A stretch of 64,000 nucleotides of DNA from Helicobacter macacae MIT 99-5501 (GCF_000507845.1 NZ_KI669456.1:62001-126000), one strand, 5' to 3'. Numbered from the stretch's first letter, positions 53,504 through 63,487 are shown. Notes: generated by a model not told the origin, from the letters alone. Translations and numbers: made by a program.

Positions 53504-53614
53504 TTTTTGCCTTATTTTATTTCTTTTTGATAAGTTTATGCCTAAGCACCGCTTTAGCCAAAACGAAATTATATAGCAAAAATGTATTTTTGTAGTTGAA
53601 GTTTGCAAGCTGTG

Positions 53615-55228
53615 TTATTTCTTTGTCTTGCGTTTTTTCCTGCCCTTTTTGCGAGATTTTTTGGTGGTTATTTTTTTGGGCTGTGTGGTGTTTTTCTGTT
53701 CTATGGTATCGCTTTTTGCATTTTTTGGTAGGGCATTAGATTTTCTTGTTTTGCGTTTTTTTCTTTTATATAGTTTTTTATACCTGCTTGTGCCTTTGTT
53801 TGCTTTTTTGCTCCCACTTTTATTTGCACCTTTATCCCCCCCAAACTCATACCCTAGTAGCATTCCAGCTTTTAGAATGTAGGGTTTATTAGTTATGCTA
53901 TCTAGCACTCTATCGACAAACACTCCACCTATATCAGCATTTAGATAAAATCTACCATTATGATTTTGCAAAGGAAACTTTTGAGAAAAAACAAAGCTAG
54001 CAGAATATATAGCATTATTAAAAAATGTAGTGTTTTTATAGTTTGCTCCATTACCCAAATCAATACCAATAGATTTCAAAGAATTTAGCACTCCTCCTGC
54101 ACTTCCTCGCAAGAGAAGTGAAGTGTTTTTTATCCTCAACCCCGTATCAAGTGCGACATTGCCAAATCCTAAATGATTAGCAGGCATATATGTGCCTTTA
54201 AGTGTAGCAGCATAGTAGAGATTTGCACTAGGATTTAGCACCCAAAAGACATTACCACTACTTCCTAGTGCAAAATCAAAGTTCTTTAGCACTCCTAGTC
54301 CAAATACAAGTGAATGACTAGCTAGCGTGCTAGAACCAAAGTAAGTATAATAAGCCACTCCTCTTAGATACAATCTATTTGCAACTGCTATCTTTAGCTT
54401 AGCTCCTATATCAAAGCCATTTTTTGAGTTGTAGTTATAATAGCGAGCAAATCCTCCGTTATTAAACGCACCAATTCCTACTTGATGTCCTAATCCATAA
54501 TCATAGTTTATATAAGTGCCATCATAGTTATTAAGAATGTTATAGAGTATAAGGGTGTTGGTGGATTCGAGATGTAGTTGCTCATTTAGGGCTTGCGCAT
54601 ACTTTATCACTGATTGGAGTAGTTGCTCTGGTGTTGCGTTTTCAGGTGGAGTGAATTCACCTCCTTGGTTGCCACTACCCCCTGTGCCACCACCACTTAT
54701 GGCACTGCTTTCATTAGGTTTGTTTATTACTTGCCCATTTGCTAGGGTTATATTTACTCCGCTTGTGCCGTCTTGATTTTTTAGGACAAAATCAGCTTCT
54801 TGCAGATATATGCCAAGTGGAGATTTTATACCCGCATTTTTGGTTACTACTTCTATGGTTAGCGTAGTTCCTTGCGTAGCCCTAATCATAGTAAGCCTAA
54901 GAGGTGAGCCATCATTTGCACTGCCACCCTCTCTGCTAACGATGAGCTTGCCTATGGTGTTGCTTCCTTGTGCCAAAGATAGCACGATTCCACAATCCGC
55001 ATTTTGCTCTTGCGCTATTGTGAGAGATTCTGCTTTTAGCGTAGAATCTAGTTGTAGCAAGCCCGTGCCTGATATGACACAATGTCCTGTATATTTGCCA
55101 CCAGAGCAAGTCATAGTAGGCACACCACACGCCGCCTTTGCTATCTCGCCACCTAGCAAAATCACCACAACCATAAAACCAATATGTGCAAAATGCGTGC
55201 AAAAAGAGATATTATTAAAGATTTTCAT
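53615..55228 (-). CDS. Outer-membrane beta-barrel protein with lysine-rich C-terminal tail
   Basis: 537 residues with a signal peptide (ending near AKA). The ~200-residue passenger-like part contains GxN/T-rich beta-helix-like strands and four cysteines near the start. A Gly/Ser linker follows (near 178-190). From about 220 there are alternating amphipathic strands, as in Helicobacter autotransporter or Hof-like barrels (for example YLRGVAYYTYFG, LLLRGSAGGV). The barrel does not end the protein: the last ~75 residues are very basic (many KK, KKR, RKK groups). It lacks a terminal aromatic residue. It is a single gene with its own promoter. Confidence 0.75.
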   Translation of the reverse strand: MKIFNNISFCTHFAHIGFMVVVILLGGEIAKAACGVPTMTCSGGKYTGHCVISGTGLLQLDSTLKAESLTIAQEQNADCGIVLSLAQGSNTIGKLIVSREGGSANDGSPLRLTMIRATQGTTLTIEVVTKNAGIKSPLGIYLQEADFVLKNQDGTSGVNITLANGQVINKPNESSAISGGGTGGSGNQGGEFTPPENATPEQLLQSVIKYAQALNEQLHLESTNTLILYNILNNYDGTYINYDYGLGHQVGIGAFNNGGFARYYNYNSKNGFDIGAKLKIAVANRLYLRGVAYYTYFGSSTLASHSLVFGLGVLKNFDFALGSSGNVFWVLNPSANLYYAATLKGTYMPANHLGFGNVALDTGLRIKNTSLLLRGSAGGVLNSLKSIGIDLGNGANYKNTTFFNNAIYSASFVFSQKFPLQNHNGRFYLNADIGGVFVDRVLDSITNKPYILKAGMLLGYEFGGDKGANKSGSKKANKGTSRYKKLYKRKKRKTRKSNALPKNAKSDTIEQKNTTQPKKITTKKSRKKGRKKRKTKK

Positions 55229-55556
55229 TGCTTTATCTATTGTAAGTGATTTTGCGCGATTTGCCTTTTGCTTTGTCGCTATTTTGTCTTTTTCACAAAG
55301 GCTAGATTATATCAAAAAATGCAAAAATAAGTGAATAATTCAACTTTCAAAATCTCTCCAGCTTTCACTGCGTAGCAAAAACAATAAGCACCAAAAAACT
55401 GCGCTAGCTTATCTTTCTAAACAAGTCAAGGATTCTAAACTTCGCTTTTCCCAAAGAAGCCTTAAAAACAAACTTTGCTCTATTTTTCTAAAAACTTTGA
55501 TTTTTAATCCCCCATTTCACGCAGTTTTTGCACAAAATCTAACCCCCAATATTCAC
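55229..55556. other. Intergenic region proA / beta-barrel protein
   Basis: 328 AT-rich bases. Besides the promoter box at 55306-55311 nothing is recognised. Confidence 0.5.
55306..55311 (-). promoter_or_regulatory. Candidate -10 box of the beta-barrel protein gene
   Basis: TATAAT on the minus strand, about 78 bases before the ATG at 55228. Confidence 0.5.
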
Positions 55557-56963
55557 TCACAAGCGGACACTTCCATTGCCCTGCACGATATACTTGGTGG
55601 TGGTTAAATCTTTTGCGCCCATAGGTCCGCGTGCGTGGAGTTTTTGGGTGCTTATACCGATTTCTGCACCTAGCCCAAACTCCCCTCCGTCATTGAAGCG
55701 ACTTGAGGCATTGACAAATACCGCGCTCGCATCGACATTTGCCACAAAATATTGGCTAGTTTGTAGGCTTTGGGTGATGATGATTTCGCTATGCTTTGAG
55801 CCGTATTTGGCGATATGAGCTAGGGCTTCTTCTATGGATTCTACTACCTTTATAGCTAGGATAAGTTCTCCAAACTCCCTGCCAAAATCATCTTGCTTGG
55901 CAGGCTTTATAAAATCCTTAAACTCCCTAGCAAACTCCAAAGACTCTAAAATCTCTAATCCCTTTTGACACACTCTCATTTCTACGCCACTTTTTCCTAG
56001 CCTCTCTACAAGGCTTGGCAAAATCTTGCTAGCGACTTGTCTATGCACTAGGGCGCACTCTAGCGCATTGCAAGCACTAGGGCGCGTGATTTTGGCATTT
56101 TGGCAAATATCTAGGGCATATTTTTCGCCCACTTCATCGATGTCTTTATCTATGTATGCGTGGCAGACACCCGCTTCGTGAAATATCACAGGGACTTTTG
56201 AATGCTCCAACACAAACTTTATAAGCCCTCTCCCGCCGCGCGGAATCAGCAAGTCTATAAATTCCCTAGAGTGCATTACTTCTATCATAATGCTTTGCAT
56301 AAGATTTTGGCTAGAATCTTGCTCTAAATTGTTTGCTAAATCTTGCGCAGTATTTTGTGTAAAATCTAGGCTAGATTTTAGTATGTCTTGGGCTGATTTG
56401 GGGGTTAGTATCAGTATGCACTCTTTGTTTATGCCACACACACTCAACGCTTCTTTTAGTATATCACCCAAAATCTCATTTGAATGGCTTGCTTCTTTGC
56501 CTCCCTTTAGTAGTGCGCCATTGCCAGACTTGATACAAAGAGCGGCTGCGTCTATGGTTACATTTGGGCGAGATTCATATATGATTGCCACCACGCCAAG
56601 TGGGACAGCTACTTTTGTGATATTTATCCCACTAGGGCGCACACCCCCGCCCAAAACCTCGCCTATGACTTCGCTTTGTGCTTCTATCTCAAGCACAGAA
56701 GCTATCATAGAATCTATCTGCTTATCATCAAGCCTAAGTCGCTCAATAAGCGCGGGAGATAGCCCATTTTTTTGTGCTTGTGCTATGTCTAGGGCATTTG
56801 CTTTTTTTATCTGCTCTCTTTTGGATTCTAGGAGGCTAGCTATGGTTTTTAGCGTGGCATTTCTAGCTTTTGCACCAGCGCGCTCTAAATCATAGCTAGA
56901 ATCTTTTAGATTTGCTAGTGCTGCGCGTATAGCACTAGCATTTTGTGGATTTTGCATTAGCAT
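55557..56963 (-). CDS. proA: Gamma-glutamyl phosphate reductase ProA
   Basis: 468-residue NADPH-dependent reductase of proline synthesis. Family segments: VAVPLGVVAIIYESRPNVT (near 116-134), CIKSGNGALLKGGKEA, PRGGRGLI, and the catalytic cysteine in TRPSACNALE (near 296). The end region has NASSRFNDGGEFGLGAE. It is about 50 residues longer than usual, partly from a Gln/Asn/Asp-rich insertion near 205-225. proB is not in this window. Confidence 0.95.
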   Translation of the reverse strand: MLMQNPQNASAIRAALANLKDSSYDLERAGAKARNATLKTIASLLESKREQIKKANALDIAQAQKNGLSPALIERLRLDDKQIDSMIASVLEIEAQSEVIGEVLGGGVRPSGINITKVAVPLGVVAIIYESRPNVTIDAAALCIKSGNGALLKGGKEASHSNEILGDILKEALSVCGINKECILILTPKSAQDILKSSLDFTQNTAQDLANNLEQDSSQNLMQSIMIEVMHSREFIDLLIPRGGRGLIKFVLEHSKVPVIFHEAGVCHAYIDKDIDEVGEKYALDICQNAKITRPSACNALECALVHRQVASKILPSLVERLGKSGVEMRVCQKGLEILESLEFAREFKDFIKPAKQDDFGREFGELILAIKVVESIEEALAHIAKYGSKHSEIIITQSLQTSQYFVANVDASAVFVNASSRFNDGGEFGLGAEIGISTQKLHARGPMGAKDLTTTKYIVQGNGSVRL

Positions 56964-57056
56964 TCCTTGAAAAGTTACTTGGAAAGTTATTGACTTTTTG
57001 GCATATTTTTGTGCTGTATTTTACATTGTTTTTAAAATGCCAAATCCACTTTTTGG

Positions 57057-58232
57057 CTAAAATCCATAATACTCCTGCGCATTTTTAAAAATCGCTTTTG
57101 CTTTTTGTTTTTCTTGCGAGCTAGCTAGGGCGTCTTCCTCATAGCTTTGCAAGTATAGCTCCCACACTTTTTTAGAATCATCTCTAGAGCCACTTTGCAT
57201 ATCCCACGCCCGATAAATCCAAATCCTAGCGCGGACAAAATCCCTCTCCAAAAGTGCATTTTGTGCCAAAGAAAGCGCGTGAGAAAAGGTAAAACTACCA
57301 TAAAAAATATTTTTGCTTTCATCAAGTTTTGGCATTATAGGTGGTGTAGTGGGTGTAGGCTTGGGAGGAGGATTTGTAGGATTCTTTTGGATTTTTTGCT
57401 TACCTTTGTCCTCTGTTTGATTTTTTAGCACTTCTAGATAGTCTTTTGGGGCTAGGGTAAAGCTAGATTTTTCTAGACTAGATTTTAGATGAGATTGTAT
57501 AAATGAAGCAAAAAATATGCTAGGTTTTGATGGGTTAAGTAGCGTTTCTACTCCGTATTTTACTCCAAATCCAAACGCGCTAAAAAGTGCCAAAATCCCA
57601 CATAGCGCGTAAAAAGACAAAGCTACAAAATGCGTTTTGTAAAATATGTGCTTTAGTTTTTGTATTGCACGGGCAGATTTGACAAAGATTTTGCGCTTGT
57701 ATCTGTGGCAATGTCTTTTTAAGACTTGGCTTATTTTTTGGATAAATGGTAGGTTGGCTAAATGCTTATAGATTGGCAGCAATATTGCGCTAAAAGTAGC
57801 TATACAAATGGATTTTAGCCACAAAAATATAGGGGCAAAAAGTGTGGAAAATATTTTGATAGATTTTTGTTTGTATTGCTTGATTTTCCTGCATAGAAGT
57901 AGTGAGCGCAGATTTTGACATAGTTTTTGGAATTTTTGAAGCCATATTTTGGGTAGGCTTTTTTGCGATAGATTTTCTTTTGGCGTGGTTTCTTGTGGCA
58001 AATTTTCTTGCCCATCTTTATGAGATTTTTGACTGCTATTTTTGGTAGTTTTTAAGCCACCAAAACACCGCTTCAAAAACTGCCACAAAGAAAATACTTT
58101 TTGAGAAACATTAAGATTGTTTTTTTGCAGGATTAGCCATTTTTTGATTGTGTCAATGACACTTTGCAAACACTGCTTAATCTTTTGCCTAACTCTTTGT
58201 GCTATCCTCAAAGTGATACTCCATATCCTCAT
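57057..58232 (-). CDS. Basic membrane protein of the secretin cluster, unknown function
   Basis: 391 residues, start overlapping the secretin gene's end by 44 bases. The first ~200 residues are very basic and helical. One or two hydrophobic segments follow (near 125-150 and 200-220). Then come a Pro/Thr-rich linker (near 285-305) and a C-terminal helical repeat (LAQNALLERDFVRARIWIYRA), TPR-like. I do not recognise it. Translational overlap with the secretin gene suggests a role in the same envelope machine. Confidence 0.7.
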   Translation of the reverse strand: MRIWSITLRIAQRVRQKIKQCLQSVIDTIKKWLILQKNNLNVSQKVFSLWQFLKRCFGGLKTTKNSSQKSHKDGQENLPQETTPKENLSQKSLPKIWLQKFQKLCQNLRSLLLCRKIKQYKQKSIKIFSTLFAPIFLWLKSICIATFSAILLPIYKHLANLPFIQKISQVLKRHCHRYKRKIFVKSARAIQKLKHIFYKTHFVALSFYALCGILALFSAFGFGVKYGVETLLNPSKPSIFFASFIQSHLKSSLEKSSFTLAPKDYLEVLKNQTEDKGKQKIQKNPTNPPPKPTPTTPPIMPKLDESKNIFYGSFTFSHALSLAQNALLERDFVRARIWIYRAWDMQSGSRDDSKKVWELYLQSYEEDALASSQEKQKAKAIFKNAQEYYGF

Positions 58233-59739
58233 TTCCTATGATTTTTGGCGTGATGACTATGACCATTTCTTTTTTTTGTTTGATAGTTTTTTTATAAGAA
58301 AAAAGATATTTTATCAAAGGTATTGAGCCAAGCAAAGGGACTTTTTTGGTAACGACATTATAACTCTCACTTATTAACCCACCTAAAATCACTTTTTGCC
58401 CGTCATTGATTCGCACGATAGATGAGAGCTGATTTGTAGAGAGATTGGGCGGGGAGGCTAGCGCGGTTGGTTGATTTTCGATAGATGGGTCTTTTGCTGC
58501 GGTTATGGAGGGGTTGATTTTTAGTATGACTTGATTTTCTTGGATTGAGGGCGTTACATCGAGCAAAACACCGCTAAATACGCTTGGGTATTGATAGCCT
58601 GTGTTTTGTATGGTGCTAGAGTTTGTGGAGGTTTGATAAATGAGGCTTTGGGAATAGCGCAATACATTTCCTACTGAAATGATAGCTGGTTGATTATTTA
58701 GCGTGATGATTTTGGGATTTGAGATAGATTTGGTTGTGCCATATTGCTTTAGGAACTGCACTATATCGCCAAGCTGTAAGTTGTTTGAGAATACATACAC
58801 GCCATAGTTTATATTTCCATTTTGCGCGTTAAAAATCTCTGGGGAAGTGCTTTGGGTATTTATCCCTAGCTCATAGAGTTTGCCCCAATTTACCCCTATG
58901 GTGTTAGTATCATTATGCTCTATGGTAAAGATTTGCACATCGATTTGGACTTGCTGGGATAGGCGTGATTGGAGGCTTGCTAGGTAGTCTTTTGCCCTCT
59001 CTAGCTGGGCGTTGGTAGCATTTATGGTGATTAGCCCTGCACCTTTGTTTATGATGATTCTAGGGTGTTTGGGATTGTAACTATCTTGTTCTTGATAGAC
59101 TAGGGAGATTAGCTCATTTTCTAGCTCGCCCCAAAAGTTTAGCTCATCAATGGAGTAGATTTTTGTCCCGCTTTTGCCAAATAGTGGGCTTTGCGTGCCT
59201 TGTGAGAGGGCTTTGCTTTGGACATCTTCGCCTAGTGGGCTTGGAGAGTTTATGGGAGCTTGGTAGTGCTGATAGGAGTAGGAGCTACCATAAGGGCTTA
59301 GAGAATTCATTTGGGATTCTTGCCCATAGACGACATCGGTATTGGAGCTTGCTACACGCGCGGTGGATATGTAGTTTATGTGAAAGGTGCGGGTGTTTAG
59401 GTGATTAAACCTGACTAATTGCCCATCTAGCTCATAGTGCAAATCACTTGCCTTAGCGATAGTGGAGACAATCTCGCCAAATCGCTTTTGCTTGAAATTT
59501 AGCGCGACTTTTGTAGAATCTAGTGCCTTTTTTGCACCATTTTCATAAGAAAGACTCAAAGCACATTCAAAAGCCAGCTCTTCAAGGAGGATTCTAGGAG
59601 ATAGATTTGGGTTGCTTTGCAGAGTGAAAGACTTTTGGTTGCATTCTTTTGACAGAGCGTTTGTGAGGATAAAAGGCAGGATAAAAATAGCGCAAAATCT
59701 AAAATGAGCAATTTTTTTGTGTCGTTTTTGCAGAATCAT
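58189..59739 (-). CDS. Secretin (type II/IV pilus-like, CtsD-type)
   Basis: 516-residue outer-membrane channel protein. Signal peptide (residues ~10-30), short N domains, then the secretin domain from about 250 with the conserved end VTKKVPLLGSIPLIKYLF (near 465-482) and EMVIVITPKII. In Campylobacter the homologous CtsD is required for natural transformation. The genes before it in the operon look like inner-membrane assembly partners, and dprA is also in the window. The assignment to DNA uptake rather than secretion is an inference. Confidence 0.88.
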   Translation of the reverse strand: MILQKRHKKIAHFRFCAIFILPFILTNALSKECNQKSFTLQSNPNLSPRILLEELAFECALSLSYENGAKKALDSTKVALNFKQKRFGEIVSTIAKASDLHYELDGQLVRFNHLNTRTFHINYISTARVASSNTDVVYGQESQMNSLSPYGSSYSYQHYQAPINSPSPLGEDVQSKALSQGTQSPLFGKSGTKIYSIDELNFWGELENELISLVYQEQDSYNPKHPRIIINKGAGLITINATNAQLERAKDYLASLQSRLSQQVQIDVQIFTIEHNDTNTIGVNWGKLYELGINTQSTSPEIFNAQNGNINYGVYVFSNNLQLGDIVQFLKQYGTTKSISNPKIITLNNQPAIISVGNVLRYSQSLIYQTSTNSSTIQNTGYQYPSVFSGVLLDVTPSIQENQVILKINPSITAAKDPSIENQPTALASPPNLSTNQLSSIVRINDGQKVILGGLISESYNVVTKKVPLLGSIPLIKYLFSYKKTIKQKKEMVIVITPKIIGNEDMEYHFEDSTKS

Positions 59740-60266
59740 TGAGTTCCTTTTGTGTTTGATGATATAGCTTTACTTTCAAGCGAATTTTCTTTATTTTGCG
59801 AAAATGCTTGGGGCTTAGATGAGAGTTGATTTTGTCGTGGATTTTGGCTTGGTTGTTGATTGTCTTTTGTCTTTAGTCGCAGGACTTTTTGACTTGATTT
59901 TTTATCAATGAGCGTGATAGAGTTTTGAGTAATAGCATAGATATGATACGCACCGATTTTGTCGCCTATTTTATACCATTTGTCGTGGATAAGGACTTTG
60001 GAGTTTAGTATAGCTTGGATATGTAGCTCTAGCTCCTTCTCGCCAAACACACTTAAAATGCGATATTCTCTTTGTAGCTTTGGCTCAAACAATGCTTCAA
60101 AATCATTTGCAAAATCCTTTATTTGTGTCGCGCTAAGTGGCATAAATAACGACACTGCAAAAAACCCAAACGCTATACAAAATCTAGCTTTATAAAACTT
60201 GATTTTGCATAGCTTCATCTCGCAAAACTCACAAAACCTACAAAACAACACCTTATAAAATCTCAT
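59736..60266 (-). CDS. Small envelope protein of the secretin cluster (CtsR/PilP-like)
   Basis: 176 residues with an N-terminal hydrophobic export signal (near 28-47). The core (KVLIHDKWYKIGDKIGAY, near 90-107, then ITLIDKK) resembles the GspC/PilP homology region that touches the secretin. It overlaps the upstream gene by 14 bases and the secretin gene by 4. A later ATG (residue 17) is also possible as a start. Moderate confidence in the family; position matches CtsR in Campylobacter. Confidence 0.7.
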   Translation of the reverse strand: MRFYKVLFCRFCEFCEMKLCKIKFYKARFCIAFGFFAVSLFMPLSATQIKDFANDFEALFEPKLQREYRILSVFGEKELELHIQAILNSKVLIHDKWYKIGDKIGAYHIYAITQNSITLIDKKSSQKVLRLKTKDNQQPSQNPRQNQLSSKPQAFSQNKENSLESKAISSNTKGTQ

Positions 60267-60996
60267 TTTCTTTCCTTACAAAATCTTTTGTAAAATCTTT
60301 GAGAGTGTCTTTAGCAAAATCCTGCTCTAAAATATTATGAAATATCTCTCCAAAATTTATCGCTTCAAACCTCATTTCCAAGCCACTTGCAAAGGGTGCG
60401 TTTATAGACATATTTTGGATAAAAATAAAAGGATTTTTCTCTAAAATCTCTAAAATATCTTCTAGCACCTCACTATCCCCCACCACGCTAAAAAGCAGAT
60501 TTTGGCTAGGTTTTTGCGGCGTATTATCTTCCAAAAAGTCTTGTGGCAGGCTACTTGCATTTTGATTTTTTGTTTGTGTATTGCTTTGGTTATCAAATGA
60601 GGGACTAAAAGGCTTTAATAAATAGCCCAATGCCTCATTTGTAAGCAAGTTTTCTTGCAGAGATTTTAGGATTTGTTCTTTGTGGTTAGGATTTGCAAGA
60701 GGGGATTTTGCACTTAAATTAGATTGTAGATTTTGCATTTTTGCTAGCTCGCTTTGGAGTTGCTCCTGCTGTGTGAGAGCAAAGCTCGCTTCCTCATACA
60801 CACTATCCACCGCAGGCAAAATCCACCCAAATACCACAAACGCACATAGCAAAATAGGCAGGCAAAAAGCTAAAATTCTCTCTTTTTTATGCCTGTGCAA
60901 AAAATATCTATCCAACGCTACAAATATATGTGTGAGTTTGTCAAAAATGCACTCAAAACTACGCTTCTCTAAGTGCTTAAAAACGCTAATAAACAT
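60253..60996 (-). CDS. PilO/GspM-like inner-membrane protein
   Basis: 247 residues: a short cytoplasmic N terminus, one membrane segment (ILAFCLPILLCAFVVFGWIL, near 42-61), a coiled-coil stretch rich in Gln/Leu (near 75-105) and a C-terminal globular part (LLFSVVGDSEVLEDILEILE, near 165-184). This layout is that of PilO/GspM proteins of pilus and secretion machines. Its ATG overlaps the stop of the upstream gene by one base (TAATG). Confidence 0.75.
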   Translation of the reverse strand: MFISVFKHLEKRSFECIFDKLTHIFVALDRYFLHRHKKERILAFCLPILLCAFVVFGWILPAVDSVYEEASFALTQQEQLQSELAKMQNLQSNLSAKSPLANPNHKEQILKSLQENLLTNEALGYLLKPFSPSFDNQSNTQTKNQNASSLPQDFLEDNTPQKPSQNLLFSVVGDSEVLEDILEILEKNPFIFIQNMSINAPFASGLEMRFEAINFGEIFHNILEQDFAKDTLKDFTKDFVRKENEIL

Positions 60997-62621
60997 TATA
61001 AAACAACTTTTGAAGCAAGCATCGCAGAAATATTGGCAGCGAAAATATCATCTTTTGCATAGCTTGTAGAATCTATAAGGGCAAAGTGCTTGGATAATTC
61101 TTGTAAAAACACCTCTATATGCCCCTCCTCATTGGCATATATGCTTAAATCTAGATTTTGGATTTCATCATTTTCTTGCAAAGATAGCGCACCTATCCAT
61201 ACAGAGCTTTTGCTTGCTATGCTTGAAATCTTGGAGATAATCTCTAGTTTTGGAGTATATGGACTATGAAGTGTAGCAAGTAAATGCAGTGCAGAATCTA
61301 GGCTTTCAAGAGTGCGCGAAGTCATAGCGTTTTTTATCCTCTCTTGCTTAGCTAGAGCGAGTGCGTTTTCATTTTGCTCTTTTAGGCTAGTAGCTTTGCT
61401 TTGGGTGTATTTGGCATAGCCAAGTTTGCAAAAAGGTAGCACAAGCACAATAGCGCAGCAAGCAAGTGCCTTTAAGCCACTCCAAAAACTTTGCGTTTGA
61501 AAAAGATGCTTTTTGTTTTTGTTATAAAGTGGCTTTGGCTTATGAAAGTTAGCCCTGCTTTGCAAACTATGCTCTATCGTATCCATATCACTAGCCATAT
61601 CACTAAGTTCTACGCTTTGCAACACAAAATCAAAGCATAGCTTCTCTACACTACTATCAAGCCTACTAAAACTCGCTAGTGATAGCAACGGTGAAAGTGG
61701 CGCAAGTGATGAAAGTGGTGTAAGCTGTGTAAGTGAGGAGGAAGTCAAAACCTCTAAATCCTGCGAAAAAATCTGCTTAGAATCATCTATGGGGGTTTTG
61801 TGCGTGAATTTTGCATTTGGAAGCATTGTTTCACTTTGTGTCATCTCATTATCTTGCTTTTTTTGATTTTGCTTGCTTTGTGCTTGATTATGCCGCTCTA
61901 TGTGATTTTGGATAAATCCACCTAGATATGCCACTTCAGGGTTTTGCTTGCCATAAGCAGCCCTCAAAAAATGCAAAGCCTCTTCTAGCTTCTCTCCACT
62001 ATCACAATAGCAATCATAAAGCAAATCCCCATTTTCATAAAACATAAGCCAATTATGCAGCAAAAACACCCCACTAGGCATCGCCTCTATCCCAAAAGGC
62101 AAGAGCAAAAGTGGCACGATAATATCACAATGTGCTTGCTCTTTTTCTAGTGCAAATACCTTAAACACACCAGATTTTAGTCGCATAAATGACAATACAT
62201 AATCTACATTTTTTTCTAAAATCCCGCCTTTTAGGCAATGATGATAAAGTCCAATCTCAATTTGAGACCGTGATAAATTCATAAAATCGGGCACAGAAGC
62301 GATAGAAGAAATAAATGTAGTTTTTGCGTTTTGGGCGTGATTAGATTTTGCAACACTAGCATAACTAGTCCTAGAAAAGTGCGCAAAATCTTTTGCAAAA
62401 CCCTCTGTGGTATTTGTGGCAAAGCCGCCTCCAAAAGAACTACCAAAATCATCATAAGCCTTTTTTAGCTCTTTTTCTTGCACGCTACACAAGATGAGGT
62501 TTTCATATCCCACGCAAGAAATTCGTGTAAGTGAGGCTTTGGATTTTATAGGAGTCAAGGCATAATTTAGAAGCACCTCGCCGTCAAAATAGGCAAGTCG
62601 TTTTATTGAAATATGAGGCAT
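60996..62621 (-). CDS. PilM/PilN-like fused inner-membrane assembly protein
   Basis: 541 residues. The cytoplasmic ~370 residues have an actin-like (PilM/GspL) flavour at the start (ISIKRLAYFDG) but no clear ATP motifs. A membrane segment follows near 380-400 (LKALACCAIVLVLPF), then a periplasmic coiled coil and a PilN-like end. A Ser/Leu repeat region (LTPLSSLAPLSPLLSL, near 295-315) interrupts the middle. First gene of the cluster; in Campylobacter the Cts system has analogous proteins. The fusion reading is an inference. Confidence 0.7.
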   Translation of the reverse strand: MPHISIKRLAYFDGEVLLNYALTPIKSKASLTRISCVGYENLILCSVQEKELKKAYDDFGSSFGGGFATNTTEGFAKDFAHFSRTSYASVAKSNHAQNAKTTFISSIASVPDFMNLSRSQIEIGLYHHCLKGGILEKNVDYVLSFMRLKSGVFKVFALEKEQAHCDIIVPLLLLPFGIEAMPSGVFLLHNWLMFYENGDLLYDCYCDSGEKLEEALHFLRAAYGKQNPEVAYLGGFIQNHIERHNQAQSKQNQKKQDNEMTQSETMLPNAKFTHKTPIDDSKQIFSQDLEVLTSSSLTQLTPLSSLAPLSPLLSLASFSRLDSSVEKLCFDFVLQSVELSDMASDMDTIEHSLQSRANFHKPKPLYNKNKKHLFQTQSFWSGLKALACCAIVLVLPFCKLGYAKYTQSKATSLKEQNENALALAKQERIKNAMTSRTLESLDSALHLLATLHSPYTPKLEIISKISSIASKSSVWIGALSLQENDEIQNLDLSIYANEEGHIEVFLQELSKHFALIDSTSYAKDDIFAANISAMLASKVVL

Positions 62622-62872
62622 TTATATCCCTAAATCATTGTAATTTTATAGATTTTATATATTTGGCTAAAAAAACGCGAATAATACAAAAATATTTCTG
62701 CTTTGTCAAGCAAGTGGCACGATTTGTTGTGGCTTTTATGGGGCTTTTGTAGATTTTGCTTTTTGCTTTGTTTTTTCTTTGTCGGTGGCTTTATAAAGGG
62801 ATTTAATCCAAATGTGCTAAAATGCAAATGCCTCAAAATGTAGAATCACAAAATCAATCTTAAGGCAGGCAA

Positions 62873-63487
62873 ATGACAAATAAAACAGCAAAGAAAAACA
62901 TTGCGTTTTTTGACTTTGATGGGACGATAAGCAGTGGCGATAGTTTGTGGCTTTTTATCACGCACATTGTAGGCAAAAAAAGACTTATCTTAGGCGTGGC
63001 TAGACATATTCACATTTTGCTTGGCTATACACTCGGGCTTATCTCAAACACAGATGCAAAGCAGGCTTTAAGCGCGAAGTTTTTATCTAGCATTAGCACA
63101 GATGATTTTGCAAAGCACTGCATAGATTTTCTCCCCACACTAGAATCTATCTGCAAAGCCTCCGCCCTCTCTACCATAGCTTGGCACAAAGAGCGCGGAG
63201 ATATAGTCGTGGTGGTGAGTGCTAGCTTTGAAGAGTATCTCGCTCCACTGTGTGAGAAGCTAGGAGTGGGGCTTATCGCTACCAAGCTAGAAGTGCTAGG
63301 AAATAGCTTAAGCGGTAGATTTGGCACTCTTAACTGCTATGGAGCGCAAAAAGTAGAGCGAATAAAGCAACAGTATGATTTGAGCGAGTATGGCGAAATC
63401 TATGTCTATGGCGATAGCAAAGGCGACAAAGAAATGCTAGCCCTAGCAAGTGATGAAGAGCATAGATTTTATCGGTATTTTAAGTAG
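62873..63487 (+). CDS. HAD-IB family phosphatase
   Basis: 204 residues. HAD motif I FFDFDGTISSGDS (near 12-24), motif II VVVSASFEEYL (near 120-130), a lysine near 163 (QKVERIKQQ) and motif III/IV VYGDSKGDKEMLA (near 181-193). This is the SerB-like HAD-IB group, which includes phosphoserine and lyso-lipid phosphatases; the substrate cannot be told. Divergent from the secretin cluster. Confidence 0.88.
   Translation: MTNKTAKKNIAFFDFDGTISSGDSLWLFITHIVGKKRLILGVARHIHILLGYTLGLISNTDAKQALSAKFLSSISTDDFAKHCIDFLPTLESICKASALSTIAWHKERGDIVVVVSASFEEYLAPLCEKLGVGLIATKLEVLGNSLSGRFGTLNCYGAQKVERIKQQYDLSEYGEIYVYGDSKGDKEMLALASDEEHRFYRYFK

Noticed and set aside
52388..53608. Longer ArgC starting at 53608
   Set aside because: The extra 35 residues are not conserved in character and precede the typical start; AAGG lies ahead of the ATG at 53503.
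62630..62836. 68-residue minus-strand open frame upstream of the HAD gene
   Set aside because: Basic low-complexity translation in the divergent promoter region, no ribosome site, no family resemblance.
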